The notes beneath the pieces are model-generated. The model was given only the letters and a program-made list of their open reading frames with translations. It had not been told where the DNA came from and did no database searches. Below, piece after piece: positions 18,717 to 29,888 of a stretch of DNA of 64,000 bases. Position 1 is the first letter of the stretch, and every line of letters begins with the position of its first letter. The position numbers were made by a program, and so were the translations under genes. The DNA comes from Rhodopseudomonas sp. (lineage in GTDB: Bacteria > Pseudomonadota > Alphaproteobacteria > Rhizobiales > Xanthobacteraceae), in contig NZ_JACABA010000001.1 of the NCBI RefSeq assembly GCF_013377015.1, forward strand, positions 1,444,756 through 1,508,755, in the 5' to 3' direction.

Positions 18717-19315
18717 GCGCCTCCCCCGATTTGCAACTCGCGCGCGGCGATGCCTAGCGGCGTGTGGGTGGCGGCGATGATCAGGCCGTCGCGGTCGAGA
18801 TGGTCGGTCATCAGGCCGGCGAACATCTGTTGTCCGGCGGCGTCGAGCGCCGAGGTCGGCTCGTCGAGCAGCCAGATCGGCCGGCGCACCGCCAGCAGGC
18901 GGGCAATCGACAGCCGCCGTCGCTGCCCGGCCGACAGATATGCCGCCGGCAGATGCGCGGTATGGGAAAGCCCGACCGCCTCCAGGCTGATTGCCGGATC
19001 GGTCGCCTCACCGCCGAGGAAGTCGCGCCAGAACGACAGGTTTTCTGCGACGCTCAGCGACGGCTTCAGCGCGTCGCGGTGGCCGAGATAATGCGCCTGC
19101 TCAGCCACCGGCAGGTCGTCCTCGCCGCCCGACAACTCGATCGAACCGCCAGCCAGCGTCAGCAGGCCGGCGACCAGCCGCAGCAGCGACGTCTTGCCGG
19201 CGCCGTTGTGCCCGACTACGGCGACCGCCTCGCCGCTGGCGGCCTCGAAATCGAGACCGGCAAAGACTTCGCGGCCGCCCCGCACACATTTAAGCCCGCG
19301 TCCCGAAAGCCTCAT
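18713..19315 (-). CDS. ccmA: Cytochrome c biogenesis ABC ATPase CcmA
   Basis: ATPase of the CcmABC complex. The 200-residue product starts [18 protein letters not shown]; longer upstream frames would cover the divergent acnA promoter region. Walker A GHNGAGKT at 35-42, signature [15 protein letters not shown], Walker [12 protein letters not shown], and a final H-loop (IAATHTPLG). It is the first gene of ccmABCDG and is divergent from acnA, with 214 bases between the starts. Confidence 0.96.
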   Translation of the reverse strand: MRLSGRGLKCVRGGREVFAGLDFEAASGEAVAVVGHNGAGKTSLLRLVAGLLTLAGGSIELSGGEDDLPVAEQAHYLGHRDALKPSLSVAENLSFWRDFLGGEATDPAISLEAVGLSHTAHLPAAYLSAGQRRRLSIARLLAVRRPIWLLDEPTSALDAAGQQMFAGLMTDHLDRDGLIIAATHTPLGIAARELQIGGGA

Positions 19316-19529
19316 CTTTGAGCATTCCCCGGCCCGGAAGGCGGCCGCGATAATTACAATCGGCGCCGCTGCGTATGATTCTCGAACTGGCGGCGCATCT
19401 GGAAAGATTCTATAAGCCGGAACTTGATGCAGCACACAATCGGCGCCTGCAAGCCAATAGGCTCGCCCCCACTGAGGTGCCTTGATACCCATTCGCCATC
19501 TGAAGAACGAAAAATCGGGACCGCCTCAC

Positions 19530-22247
<2,718 letters not shown>

Positions 22248-22296
22248 GGCGAATCCGGACATATTGCCTCACCTTGAAGTGAGTGGCAGGTGATTG

Positions 22297-22332
22297 GAAG
22301 GCGGCCTATGCAAGGGCCGCCTTCTGGCTTTT
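22297..22332 (+). terminator. Rho-independent terminator of acnA
   Basis: A 10-bp perfect stem (GAAGGCGGCC at 22297-22306, GGCCGCCTTC at 22315-22324) with an 8-base loop is followed by tggcttttg. It lies about 50 bases after the acnA stop. Confidence 0.75.
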
Positions 22333-22403
22333 GAAGGCTTGTATTTGGTGCGGCAGGGCAGGTCCTTCCGCCGGTCCGGTGTGGCAAGCGTGGCAACAAA
22401 CCA

Positions 22404-23156
22404 ATGACGAGCGTCCATGGATTTTCGCGGTGGTCGGGCACACTCGGTCTGTGCGTGATCGTCGCGATGGTCTGTCCGGCCGCTGCCGAGCCGCGCGCGG
22501 TGGTGGAACTGTTTACTTCGCAAGGCTGCTCATCGTGCCCGCCGGCCGACAAGATCATCGGCGAGTTGGCGAAAGACCCGTCGGTGATCGCGCTGAGCAT
22601 GCCGATCGACTATTGGGATTATCTCGGCTGGAAGGACACCCTGGCGGATGCGCGGTTCAGCGCCCGGCAGAAGGCCTATTCGCAGATGCGCGGTGATCGC
22701 GACGTCTATACGCCGCAAGTGGTCGTCAACGGCGCCGCGCAGGTGATCGGCAGCGACCGCGCCAGCATCGACGGCGCGATCAGCGACACCAAGAAAGCCG
22801 GCGTGATGTCGGTGCCAGTGTCAATGACGCTCGACGGCAAGCAAATCACGGTTTCGGTGGCCACGGGTCACGATAGTCCCACCGCGAGCCACGGCGAAAT
22901 CTGGATCTGCGCGGTGTCGACGGCGGTGCCGATCTCGATCGGCCGTGGCGAAAACCGCGGCCAACAGGTTACCTATCACAACGTGGTGCGCAACCTGCTC
23001 AAGGTCGGCGACTGGAACGGCACCGCTGGCAGCTGGTCAGTGCCGCTGGAGAACATTTCCCGCGATGGCGTCGATGCCGCGGTGGTGTATCTGCAGGACG
23101 GCAACCGCGACAGACCGGGCGCCATGCTCGGCGCCGCCTTCGCGACTCTGCACTGA
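22404..23156 (+). CDS. DUF1223 thioredoxin-like secreted protein
   Basis: The 250-residue product has a signal peptide (SGTLGLCVIVAMVCPAAA) and a thioredoxin-like fold with the redox motif Cys42-S-S-Cys45 in VELFTSQGCSSCPPADK, followed by DYWDYLGWKDTLADARFSARQKAYS and the TPQVVVNG cis-Pro-type loop. These are the marks of the DUF1223 family, common in alphaproteobacteria and of unknown biochemical role; a disulfide-related periplasmic function is likely. It is followed by a 414-base gap that holds a candidate minus-strand sRNA. Confidence 0.88.
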   Translation: MTSVHGFSRWSGTLGLCVIVAMVCPAAAEPRAVVELFTSQGCSSCPPADKIIGELAKDPSVIALSMPIDYWDYLGWKDTLADARFSARQKAYSQMRGDRDVYTPQVVVNGAAQVIGSDRASIDGAISDTKKAGVMSVPVSMTLDGKQITVSVATGHDSPTASHGEIWICAVSTAVPISIGRGENRGQQVTYHNVVRNLLKVGDWNGTAGSWSVPLENISRDGVDAAVVYLQDGNRDRPGAMLGAAFATLH

Positions 23157-23238
23157 ATCTTTCATGATCATTTCGATTCGATGAGCGGTCGCGCCGGCGC
23201 TCTTGTCGCCAATCGTCAGAACCGCACCGCGCCACCGC

Positions 23239-23270
23239 CAAAAACAAAAAGGACCAACTCTCGTTGGCCC
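23239..23270 (-). terminator. Rho-independent terminator of a minus-strand transcript
   Basis: Read on the minus strand, GGGCCAAC-GAGA-GTTGGTCC (stem 23251-23258 with 23263-23270, one G-U pair) is followed by TTTTTGTTTT. No annotated minus-strand gene ends here, so it points to an unannotated transcript coming from about 23275 upwards. Confidence 0.75.
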
Positions 23271-23375
23271 AGTATGGGGATTTGGCGCTGCGAACTGACC
23301 CGATCCCGACAACTCCGGGGGGCTGGGGGCTGAGGAATCCGGAGCCGAAAGGACCGGGTCATTGCGCAGTGATTT
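23239..23375 (-). ncRNA. Candidate structured small RNA
   Basis: The minus strand in this 414-base intergenic region folds well. An outer stem TGACCCG/CGGGTCA (23355-23361 with 23296-23302) encloses an inner stem CTCCGG/CCGGAG (23339-23344 with 23313-23318) whose loop is C-rich (CCTCAGCCCCCAGCCC), and an intrinsic terminator closes the 3' end at 23239-23270. C-rich loops that could pair with Shine-Dalgarno sequences are typical of alphaproteobacterial trans-acting sRNAs. The 5' end and promoter are not defined. It is not 6S, 4.5S, RNase P or tmRNA as far as I can judge. Confidence 0.5.
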
Positions 23376-23570
23376 CTTTTTGCAATTCAGGGGGGCGGGC
23401 GATGGGCGAAAATTGGGCGGCAATAAGATTCCGCTAACATTCCCGTGACGAAGCGTTTCTGGCTGCCGCGCCCTCCGTGAACGACAATGAATCGCCTCTC
23501 CCCTGCCAAGGTCCTCTTGCAGTCGCGACCCACCGGCGCAATCATGTCGGTTGGATGACAGGAGGCGCGG
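23376..23570. other. Upstream region of the DUF2794 gene
   Basis: Rest of the 414-base gap between the DUF1223 and DUF2794 genes. It should contain the promoter of the DUF2794 gene on the plus strand and that of the candidate sRNA on the minus strand. Short open frames here have no convincing start signals. No clear -35/-10 pair was recognised on either strand. Confidence 0.4.
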
Positions 23571-23942
23571 ATGAGTTCGATGTCCGAGGAGGCCGAGCCA
23601 AGCGAGGCTCGCGCAGCGGAGCGAGGCGCCGCTGCGGGGCCACCGCAAGCTGCGGTGACGTTCAATCGCCTCGAACTCAATCGCATTCTCAATCTCTATG
23701 GCCGGATGGTCGCCGCGGGTGAGTGGCGCGACTATGCGATCGACTTTCTGAAAGACCGAGCGGTGTTCTCGGTGTTTCGTCGAGCCTCGGAAGTGCCGAT
23801 CTACCGGATCGAAAAGGACCCGAGGCTGGCGCGCAAGCAAGGCGTGTACAGCGTGATCTCCGCAAGCGGCCTGATCCTGCGCCGCGGCCACGAGCTGGAA
23901 CGGGTGCTGCTGGTGATCGACCGCAAGCTGGCGCTGGTTTAG
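23571..23942 (+). CDS. DUF2794 family protein
   Basis: The 123-residue product starts MSSMSEEAEPSEARAAER after a strong Shine-Dalgarno (AGGAGG). The first 30 residues are a charged, probably disordered tail. The conserved core runs from VTFNRLELNRILNLYGRMVAAGEWRDYAIDF through DRAVFSVFRRASEVPIYRIEKDP to GVYSVISASGLILRRGHELERVL. This matches DUF2794, a small cytoplasmic family restricted largely to alphaproteobacteria with no known function. It stands alone between divergent and convergent neighbours. Confidence 0.88.
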   Translation: MSSMSEEAEPSEARAAERGAAAGPPQAAVTFNRLELNRILNLYGRMVAAGEWRDYAIDFLKDRAVFSVFRRASEVPIYRIEKDPRLARKQGVYSVISASGLILRRGHELERVLLVIDRKLALV

Positions 23943-24020
23943 GCGACAGCCTCGTTGCTACCTCCGCAATTGCGAGGGGCGAACGAGACCCGAATGACCG
24001 CTTCTTCGATTTGAATCGGA

Positions 24021-24551
24021 TCAGACCTCGGGCGTCGTGCTGCCGCCCTGGCCGAGCGCGCGCTGCATCATCACGGTGTCGAGCCAGCGCCCGAATTTGA
24101 ATCCGACATTGGGATGGGTCCCGATCATCTGGAACCCAAGCCGCGCGTGCAGGGCGATCGAGCCGGCATTGCCGGAATCGCCGATCACCGCGATCACCTG
24201 GCGATAGCCACGGGCCTCGCATTGCGTCACCAGTTCGCGCAGTAGCTTGGTGCCGATGCCGCGGCGGTGGGTGGCGGGGTCGAGATAGACCGAATTCTCC
24301 ACCGTGAAGCGATAGGCCGGCCGCGGCCGGTACGGCCCGGCATAGGCGTAACCGGCGATGCCGCCCTGCAGCGCCGCGACCAGATAGGGGAAGCCGCCGC
24401 CGGTCAGCGCCTCGAATCGCCTGGTCATTTCCGCCAGATCCGGCGGTGTCAGCTCGAACGTCGCGGTACCGAACCGAACGGCTTGTTCATAGATCGCGGT
24501 GATGGCGGCCAAGTCGGCCGCGGCGGCGGGTCTGATTTCGACGTCGGACAT
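24021..24551 (-). CDS. GNAT N-acetyltransferase, phosphinothricin acetyltransferase-like
   Basis: Predicted acetyl-CoA dependent N-acetyltransferase. The 176-residue product has the Pat/Bar/MnaT layout: EIRPAAAADLAAITAIYEQAV, GTATFEL, GYAYAGPYRPRPAYRFTVENSVYLDP (the family Y-A-x-x-(F/Y)-R motif), and the acetyl-CoA loop RRGIGTKLLREL. NAGSIALHARLGFQMIGTHPNVGFKFGRWLDTVMMQ is the standard C-terminal part. Relatives acetylate methionine sulfoximine/sulfone or phosphinothricin; the physiological substrate here is not known. It is 86 bases downstream of the Bax-inhibitor gene, beyond a terminator. Confidence 0.88.
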   Translation of the reverse strand: MSDVEIRPAAAADLAAITAIYEQAVRFGTATFELTPPDLAEMTRRFEALTGGGFPYLVAALQGGIAGYAYAGPYRPRPAYRFTVENSVYLDPATHRRGIGTKLLRELVTQCEARGYRQVIAVIGDSGNAGSIALHARLGFQMIGTHPNVGFKFGRWLDTVMMQRALGQGGSTTPEV

Positions 24552-24575
24552 GGCCGTAGACTATTTTTGTCAGTC

Positions 24576-24612
24576 GCAAAAGAGAAGCCCCGACCGCGAG
24601 GCCGGGGCTTCT
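24576..24612 (-). terminator. Rho-independent terminator of the Bax-inhibitor-1 gene
   Basis: A perfect 10-bp stem (AGAAGCCCCG at 24583-24592, CGGGGCTTCT at 24603-24612). Read on the minus strand it is followed by CTCTTTTGCG. It lies 26 bases after the gene's stop. Confidence 0.75.
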
Positions 24613-24637
24613 GGATCAATCGGGTCGGACGAAGCCG

Positions 24638-25429
24638 CTATTCCTTCTGTCCGAGCAACTGCAGCAGCAGCGTGAACAGGTTGATGAAGTTCAAATACAG
24701 CGACAGCGCCCCGGTGATCGCCGCCCGCTCGGCGATGTCGCCGCCCTGGGAGGCGTAGCCGTAGATGTAGTCGTTCTTCAGCCGCTGGGTGTCCCAGGCG
24801 GTGAGGCCCGCGAACACCAGCACGCCGATCACCGAGATCACGAAGCCCATGATGCCGCTGCCCAGGAACATGTTGACCACGCTGGCGATGATGACGCCGA
24901 ACAGGCCCATGATCAGGAACGAGCCCATCCCAGTCATGTCACGCTTGGTGGTGTAGCCGTAAAGGCTCAGCGCGCCGAACGACGCCGCAGTGATGAAGAA
25001 CACCTGCACGATCGAGCTGTGGGTGTAGACGAGGAAGATCGACGACAGCGAGACGCCCATCAGCGCCGAGAACGCCCAGAACAGCAATTGCGCCGTGGCG
25101 GGCTTCAGCCGGTTGATGCCGAACGAGATCACCATCACCATCGCCAGCGGCGCCAGCATGAACACCCACTTCAGCGGGCTTGCGAAAATGGCGACGCCGA
25201 ACGAGGTCAGATAGACCTTGCCGATCCTGGCGGCGGCCCCGGCGGCGTCCGGTGTGACCGCGCCCATATAGATGCCGAGCGCGGCGAGTCCGGTGATCGC
25301 CAGGCCGATCGACATGTAATTGTAGATGCGCAGCATGTAGGCGCGCAGACCGGCATCGACGGCCGCGGCGTCAACGCGCCCGGCGGCCCGGCCGAAAGGA
25401 GAAGCGTAATTACGGTCTAAGTCCGACAT
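24638..25429 (-). CDS. Bax inhibitor-1 / YbhL-YccA family membrane protein
   Basis: The 263-residue product has a soluble N-terminus (MSDLDRNYASPFGRAAGRVDAAAVDAGLRAYMLRIYNYMSIGLAITG) and seven hydrophobic segments. Family motifs include GLTAWDTQRLKNDY near the C-terminus, with conserved acidic residues that in a Bacillus homologue form a pH-sensitive calcium-leak gate, and GALSLYLNFINLFTLLLQLLG at the end. Role is probably membrane homeostasis or membrane-protease regulation. Its leader carries a hairpin that may be the ybhL RNA motif. It ends at a clear terminator. Confidence 0.93.
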   Translation of the reverse strand: MSDLDRNYASPFGRAAGRVDAAAVDAGLRAYMLRIYNYMSIGLAITGLAALGIYMGAVTPDAAGAAARIGKVYLTSFGVAIFASPLKWVFMLAPLAMVMVISFGINRLKPATAQLLFWAFSALMGVSLSSIFLVYTHSSIVQVFFITAASFGALSLYGYTTKRDMTGMGSFLIMGLFGVIIASVVNMFLGSGIMGFVISVIGVLVFAGLTAWDTQRLKNDYIYGYASQGGDIAERAAITGALSLYLNFINLFTLLLQLLGQKE

Positions 25430-25449
25430 GGTCGAAATCCCGTGGTTGT

Positions 25450-25480
25450 CTGGCCAAACGCAGAGGGTTTGCGCGGCCAG
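25450..25480 (-). ncRNA. Candidate ybhL leader RNA hairpin
   Basis: Twenty bases upstream of the Bax-inhibitor-1 start, the minus strand reads CTGGC(cgcg)CAAAC-cctctgc-GTTTGGCCAG: two 5-bp helices separated by a one-sided bulge and closed by a 7-base loop. A structured element named the ybhL motif is known upstream of ybhL-type genes in Rhizobiales (established knowledge). The assignment here is by gene context and hairpin position, since the consensus could not be compared. Confidence 0.5.
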
Positions 25481-25737
25481 TTCGATCTATATCCCGGACG
25501 ACGTGTTGGCCGCCATTAATTTTCGGCCATCCAGCCAGCGCCCGACCCAATCTGATATGTGGGAAACTAACACATTCCATGCAAGCATTAATGCGCGGCT
25601 GAATGTCGCTCCGCAGCAAAGGGTAAAGAGATTTCTATCGCCGCGGCCCCGGGAACCGGGGTATCGCGCCTGCAACTGCCATGTTCACCCCGGCGTCTTG
25701 ACCCCCGGCGGATTGCCGCGGCCAGCACATCCGATTC
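25481..25737. other. Intergenic region between two minus-strand genes
   Basis: The rest of the 308-base gap between the ABC permease stop and the Bax-inhibitor start. It should hold the promoter of the latter: on the minus strand TTGCAT (about 25579-25584) and an AT-rich block near 25556-25562 are possible -35/-10 elements, weakly supported. A short CCCCGG-GAA-CCGGGG hairpin near 25650-25665 lacks a T-run. No gene was recognised. Confidence 0.4.
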
Positions 25738-28308
25738 TCATAGATTCCGCAGCACCGACGCCGGTTTCTGGTTCAGCGCCACCAGCGTGCCGAGCAGCCC
25801 AAGGCCGACCGTCACGATCAGGGCGGCGGCCACCACACCGGCGGCGCTGCCGGCCTGCCAGATAAAACTGAGTGTCATCAGCCGTGTGACGATCAGCCAC
25901 GCCGCGACCGATCCGGCGATCACGCCGAACACCGCGGTGGCGAACCCGATCATCAGATATTCGAGCGCATAGGCCCCGAGCAGCCGCGCCCTGGTGGCGC
26001 CGAGCGTCTTCAGGATCACCGCGTCGTAGACCCGGTGACGATGGCCAGCGGCCAGCGCGCCGCCCAGCACCAGGATCGCGGAGATCAGCGTCACCGCGCT
26101 GGCGCCGCGCACCGCCAGCGCCAGATTGGTGACCACCGTGCCGATGGTTTCCAGCGCCTCGCGCACCCGTACACTGGTCACCATCGGGAACGCATCTGCC
26201 ACCGCCTTAATGACGGCGGCGTCGCTGGCCGCCGTGCCGCCGGATTCGGTCAGGGTGGCGATATGGGTGTGCGGGGCGCCGCGAAATGCGTTGGGTGAGA
26301 ACACCAGCACGAAATTAATGCCCAGGCTCTGCCAGTCGACGCTGCGCAGATTGCCGATGGTCGCCGGAATGTCGCGGCCGAGCACGTTGACCACCACCTC
26401 GTCGCCGATCTTGAGGCCGAGCCCGTCGGCAAGCTTCTTCTCGAACGACACCAGCGGCGGGCCGCTATAGTCCGGCCCCCACCATCGGCCTTCGACGACC
26501 TTGGAACCCTTCGGCACCTCGGCCGCATAGGTCAGGCCGCGGTCGCTCTGCAGCACCCATTCGGCATCGGTCGACGGCTTCAGATCTTCGACCTTGACGC
26601 CGCGGGCGGCGACGATCCGGCCGCGCAGCATCGGCACGTCCTCGACGGTCGAATGCGGCGCCTGCTGCTGCAGAAATGCGCCGAAACGGTCGGCCTCGGT
26701 GGCGGGGATGTCGATGAAGAAGAATGACGGCGCCTTTTCAGGCAGCGCAGCCATGAACTGCCGGCGCAGATTGCCGTCGATCTGGGTGATGGTGACCAGC
26801 ACCGCCAGCCCGAGCCCGAGCGACATCACCACCGACGGCGTCAGCGCCCCCGGCCGGTGAATGTTGGCGATCGCCAGCCGCAGCATGGTGATCCGCGAGC
26901 GCGGCAGCCGGCGTGCGATCGCCATCAGGCCGGCCGCGATGCCGCGCAGCAGTCCGAACACCACGACCGAGGACAGCACGAACGCCGCGGCGACCCGCTT
27001 GTCGTAGGCCAACCCGATCACCACCGCGAGCAGCAGGGCGATCACCGCGCCCATCCAGACCAGATAGCGCAACCGAGGCCGGTGGCCTTGCAGCGTCACC
27101 GCCTCGCGAAACAACGCCGCCACCGGCACGTCGTGAACCTGCGCCAGCGGCCACAGGCCGAACGCCAACGCGGTCAGCAGACCATAGAGCAGCGACAGCG
27201 CCAGTTCGTCGAGATGCAGCGCCGGTACCACCGGCAGCGGCAGCAATTTGCCGAACAGCCCGACGATGACGAACGGCAACGACGCGCCGAGCACCAAGCC
27301 GATCAGCGATCCGATCGCCGCCAGCACGATCACCTGGGTGAGATAGATCGAAAACACGTCGCGGCCGGTAGCGCCGAGCGCCTTGAACGCCGCGATCACG
27401 TCGCGGCGGCGGTCGATATGGCTCTTCACCGCATTGGCGACCCCGACGCCGCCGACCAGCAGCGCGGCGAGGCCGACCAAAGTGAGAAACTGGGTGAAGC
27501 GAGTGATGGTGCGCTCGAGTTGCGGCGAGGCGTTGCCGCGGCTGCGGATTTCCCAGCCGGCCTGCGGCAATGCGGCGCGCGCTGCGTCGGCCAGCGCGGT
27601 CGCGGCCTTGTCGTCGGCGCTGTTGTCGGGCAGCCGGACGCGGTAGGTCCAGCGCACTAGACTGCCAGGCTGTAGCAATTGCGTGGCACGCAGCGCCTGT
27701 TCGCTGACCAGGAACCGCGGTCCGAAACCGACATTGCCGGCCAGCTTGTCGGGCTCGGCGCCGACCACGCTGCGAATCACGAAATTCGCGCTGCCGACGC
27801 TGACGCGGTCGCCGACCTTGAGATCGAGCCGCGCCAGCAGCGCGGCATCGGCGGCGGCGCCGAACACGCCGTCCTTCTCCACCAGCAGATCCGCCGCCGG
27901 CAAATCGGGATCCAGCGTCAATTTGCCCAGCATCGGATAGGCGTCGTCCACCGCCTTGATCTCGACCAGCGCCAGCCGGCCGTCCGGCGTCCGCGCCATG
28001 CCGCGCAGCGTCGCCGCCACCGAGACGGCGCCGTGCGCGCGCAGGAACGCGACCTCCTCCGGCTTGGCCTCGCGCTGGATCAGCGAGAACGCCACGTCAC
28101 CGCCGAGCAGCGTGCGGCCCTCACGGGCCAGACCGGCACTGAGCGAGGCGGCGACCGAGCCGACCCCGGCGATCGCCATCACGCCCAGCGCGATGCAGGC
28201 AACAAACACATAGAAGCCGCGCAGCCCGCTGCGCATTTCGCGCAACGCATAGCGGATCGGCAATGACGCCGCGCGGCCGGGCCGCAAGGGTTCTGAGATC
28301 ACGGCCAT
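25738..28308 (-). CDS. FtsX-like ABC transporter permease (YbbP-like)
   Basis: The 856-residue product has the duplicated layout of YbbP: an N-terminal transmembrane helix (GFYVFVACIALGVMAIAGVGSVAAS), a large periplasmic domain, an FtsX block of three helices (FTQFLTLVGLAALLVGGVGVANAV...), further helices, a second periplasmic domain (...NLRRQFMAALPEKAPSFFFIDI...) and a final FtsX block (GASAVTLISAILVLGGALAAGHRHRVYDAVILKTLGATRARLLGAYALEYL). It is 3 bases downstream of its ATPase. In E. coli the same pair lies beside tesA. Substrate unknown; MacB-like mechanotransmission or lipid/lysophospholipid export is inferred. Confidence 0.93.
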   Translation of the reverse strand: MAVISEPLRPGRAASLPIRYALREMRSGLRGFYVFVACIALGVMAIAGVGSVAASLSAGLAREGRTLLGGDVAFSLIQREAKPEEVAFLRAHGAVSVAATLRGMARTPDGRLALVEIKAVDDAYPMLGKLTLDPDLPAADLLVEKDGVFGAAADAALLARLDLKVGDRVSVGSANFVIRSVVGAEPDKLAGNVGFGPRFLVSEQALRATQLLQPGSLVRWTYRVRLPDNSADDKAATALADAARAALPQAGWEIRSRGNASPQLERTITRFTQFLTLVGLAALLVGGVGVANAVKSHIDRRRDVIAAFKALGATGRDVFSIYLTQVIVLAAIGSLIGLVLGASLPFVIVGLFGKLLPLPVVPALHLDELALSLLYGLLTALAFGLWPLAQVHDVPVAALFREAVTLQGHRPRLRYLVWMGAVIALLLAVVIGLAYDKRVAAAFVLSSVVVFGLLRGIAAGLMAIARRLPRSRITMLRLAIANIHRPGALTPSVVMSLGLGLAVLVTITQIDGNLRRQFMAALPEKAPSFFFIDIPATEADRFGAFLQQQAPHSTVEDVPMLRGRIVAARGVKVEDLKPSTDAEWVLQSDRGLTYAAEVPKGSKVVEGRWWGPDYSGPPLVSFEKKLADGLGLKIGDEVVVNVLGRDIPATIGNLRSVDWQSLGINFVLVFSPNAFRGAPHTHIATLTESGGTAASDAAVIKAVADAFPMVTSVRVREALETIGTVVTNLALAVRGASAVTLISAILVLGGALAAGHRHRVYDAVILKTLGATRARLLGAYALEYLMIGFATAVFGVIAGSVAAWLIVTRLMTLSFIWQAGSAAGVVAAALIVTVGLGLLGTLVALNQKPASVLRNL

Positions 28309-28311
28309 CGG

Positions 28312-29052
28312 CTACGCCGTCTGGACGCGAGCGAGCCCGGCGGCGGCGCCATCGATCCGTCCCGAGCGCAGCCGCACGACGCGGTCGCAGCGCTGCGCCA
28401 GCGAGGTGTCATGGGTCACCAGCACCAAAGTCATACCGCGCTCGGCGTGCTTGCTGAACAGCAAATCAACGATCTGCTTGCCGGTGGCCTCATCCAGGTT
28501 TCCGGTCGGCTCGTCCGCCACCAGGATCGCCGGATCCGGCGCCAGTGCCCGGGCCAGCGCGACGCGCTGTTGCTCGCCGCCGGATAATTGCGTCGGATAA
28601 TGATGCAGCCGTTCGCCGAGCCCGACCGAGGCCAGTTCTCGCGCGGCACGCTCGGTTGCGTCGGGGTTACCGGCGAGTTCGAGCGGCACCGCGACATTCT
28701 CCAGCGCCGTCATGGTCGGGATCAGATGGAAGGATTGGAACACGATGCCGACATGGCGGCCGCGAAACCGCGCCAGCGCGTCCTCGTCGAGGGCATTGAA
28801 AGCGGTGCCGTTGACCACCACTTCACCGCTGTCGGGGCGCTCCAGCCCGGCCATCACCATCAGCAGGGTGGATTTGCCCGATCCTGACGGGCCGATCAGG
28901 CCGATCGCCTCGCCGGATGCCACGTTGAGGCTGATATCCTTGAGGATATGCACCCGCGCGGCGCCAGCGCCGAGCGAGAGATTGACGCCTGAGATGGAGA
29001 TCGTGTCCGGCGCGGGGCCGGCCAATGATGAGGCTTCGATGATACTGTCCAT
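28312..29052 (-). CDS. ABC transporter ATP-binding protein (YbbA-like)
   Basis: ATPase of the FtsX-type permease encoded 3 bases downstream. The 246-residue product starts MDSIIEASSLAGP after GGGGGAAGC; a longer frame upstream would cover the divergent esterase gene. Walker A GPSGSGKST at 54-62, LSGGEQQRVALARAL signature, Walker B ILVADEPTGNLD, and the H-loop LVTHDTSLAQRCD. The family (MacB/LolD/YbbA) couples ATP use to work in the periplasm. Its ATG overlaps the start of the divergent esterase. Confidence 0.93.
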   Translation of the reverse strand: MDSIIEASSLAGPAPDTISISGVNLSLGAGAARVHILKDISLNVASGEAIGLIGPSGSGKSTLLMVMAGLERPDSGEVVVNGTAFNALDEDALARFRGRHVGIVFQSFHLIPTMTALENVAVPLELAGNPDATERAARELASVGLGERLHHYPTQLSGGEQQRVALARALAPDPAILVADEPTGNLDEATGKQIVDLLFSKHAERGMTLVLVTHDTSLAQRCDRVVRLRSGRIDGAAAGLARVQTA

Positions 29053-29755
29053 GCTTCCCCCATATGGCACTTCCTCGGCCGTGGTCGAGGGGCTGACGCG
29101 CACGATTGCGTGGCTGCTGGTCGCAGGGGTCACGGCGATGGCCGCTGCTCCCGCGGTGGCGGATTCCGCTGCCGCCGCACCGACCAGGCCGATCAAGCTG
29201 GTGGTGCTGGGCGATTCGTTGAGCGCCGGCTACGGCCTGCCGGCTGCCGCGGCATTCCCGGTCCGGCTGCAGAAAGCCTTGAAAAGCAATGGACGAGAGA
29301 CCGAGATCATCAACGCTGGAGTGTCCGGTGACACCGCCAGCGGCGGCCTTGGCCGGCTCGACTGGTCGGTGCCGGCCGATACCGAGGCGGTGATCCTTGA
29401 ACTCGGCGCCAATGACGCGCTGCGCGGCACCGACCCGAAAGTCACCCGCGCCGCGCTGGACGAAATCCTCAAGCGGCTGAAATCGCGCAATATCAAGGTG
29501 CTATTGTGCGGGATGCTGGCGCCGCCGAACTACGGCGCCGATTACGCGGCGCAATTCAACGCGATCTATCCGGACCTGGCGAAAACCTATGCGGTACCCC
29601 TGTATCCATTCTTCCTGGACGGGGTCGCCACCATCGCAAATCTGAACCAGGCCGACGGCCTGCATCCGACCGCCGAAGGGGTCGACACGGTGGTCAACAA
29701 CATCCTGCCCACGGTTGAAGCATTTCTCGGCACGGTCGCTGGGCAACGCAGCTGA
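29051..29755 (+). CDS. tesA: GDSL-family esterase/lysophospholipase (TesA-like arylesterase)
   Basis: Periplasmic SGNH hydrolase acting on lysophospholipids, acyl-CoA-type thioesters or aryl esters. With the ATG at 29051 the product is 234 residues with a signal peptide (RTIAWLLVAGVTAMAAAPAVA); a start at 29080 (GTG) would shorten the n-region and cannot be excluded. Block I LGDSLSAGYG with Ser56, block III ELGANDALRG, and block V NQADGLHPTAEG supplying Asp and His of the triad. It is divergent from the YbbA/YbbP pair as in E. coli, and the two start codons share the tetranucleotide CATG at 29050-29053. Confidence 0.88.
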   Translation: MLPPYGTSSAVVEGLTRTIAWLLVAGVTAMAAAPAVADSAAAAPTRPIKLVVLGDSLSAGYGLPAAAAFPVRLQKALKSNGRETEIINAGVSGDTASGGLGRLDWSVPADTEAVILELGANDALRGTDPKVTRAALDEILKRLKSRNIKVLLCGMLAPPNYGADYAAQFNAIYPDLAKTYAVPLYPFFLDGVATIANLNQADGLHPTAEGVDTVVNNILPTVEAFLGTVAGQRS

Positions 29756-29888
29756 AAACCGGGCAACCCATCATCTAGATGAGGTATTCACTGGACATTT
29801 TGGCTACCACACTTCGCTCTGTAACATATCTGCGATAGAAATTACCTGTCGTTGATTCGTTCCGTGCTCCTGCATCGAGGGTCTTGCG

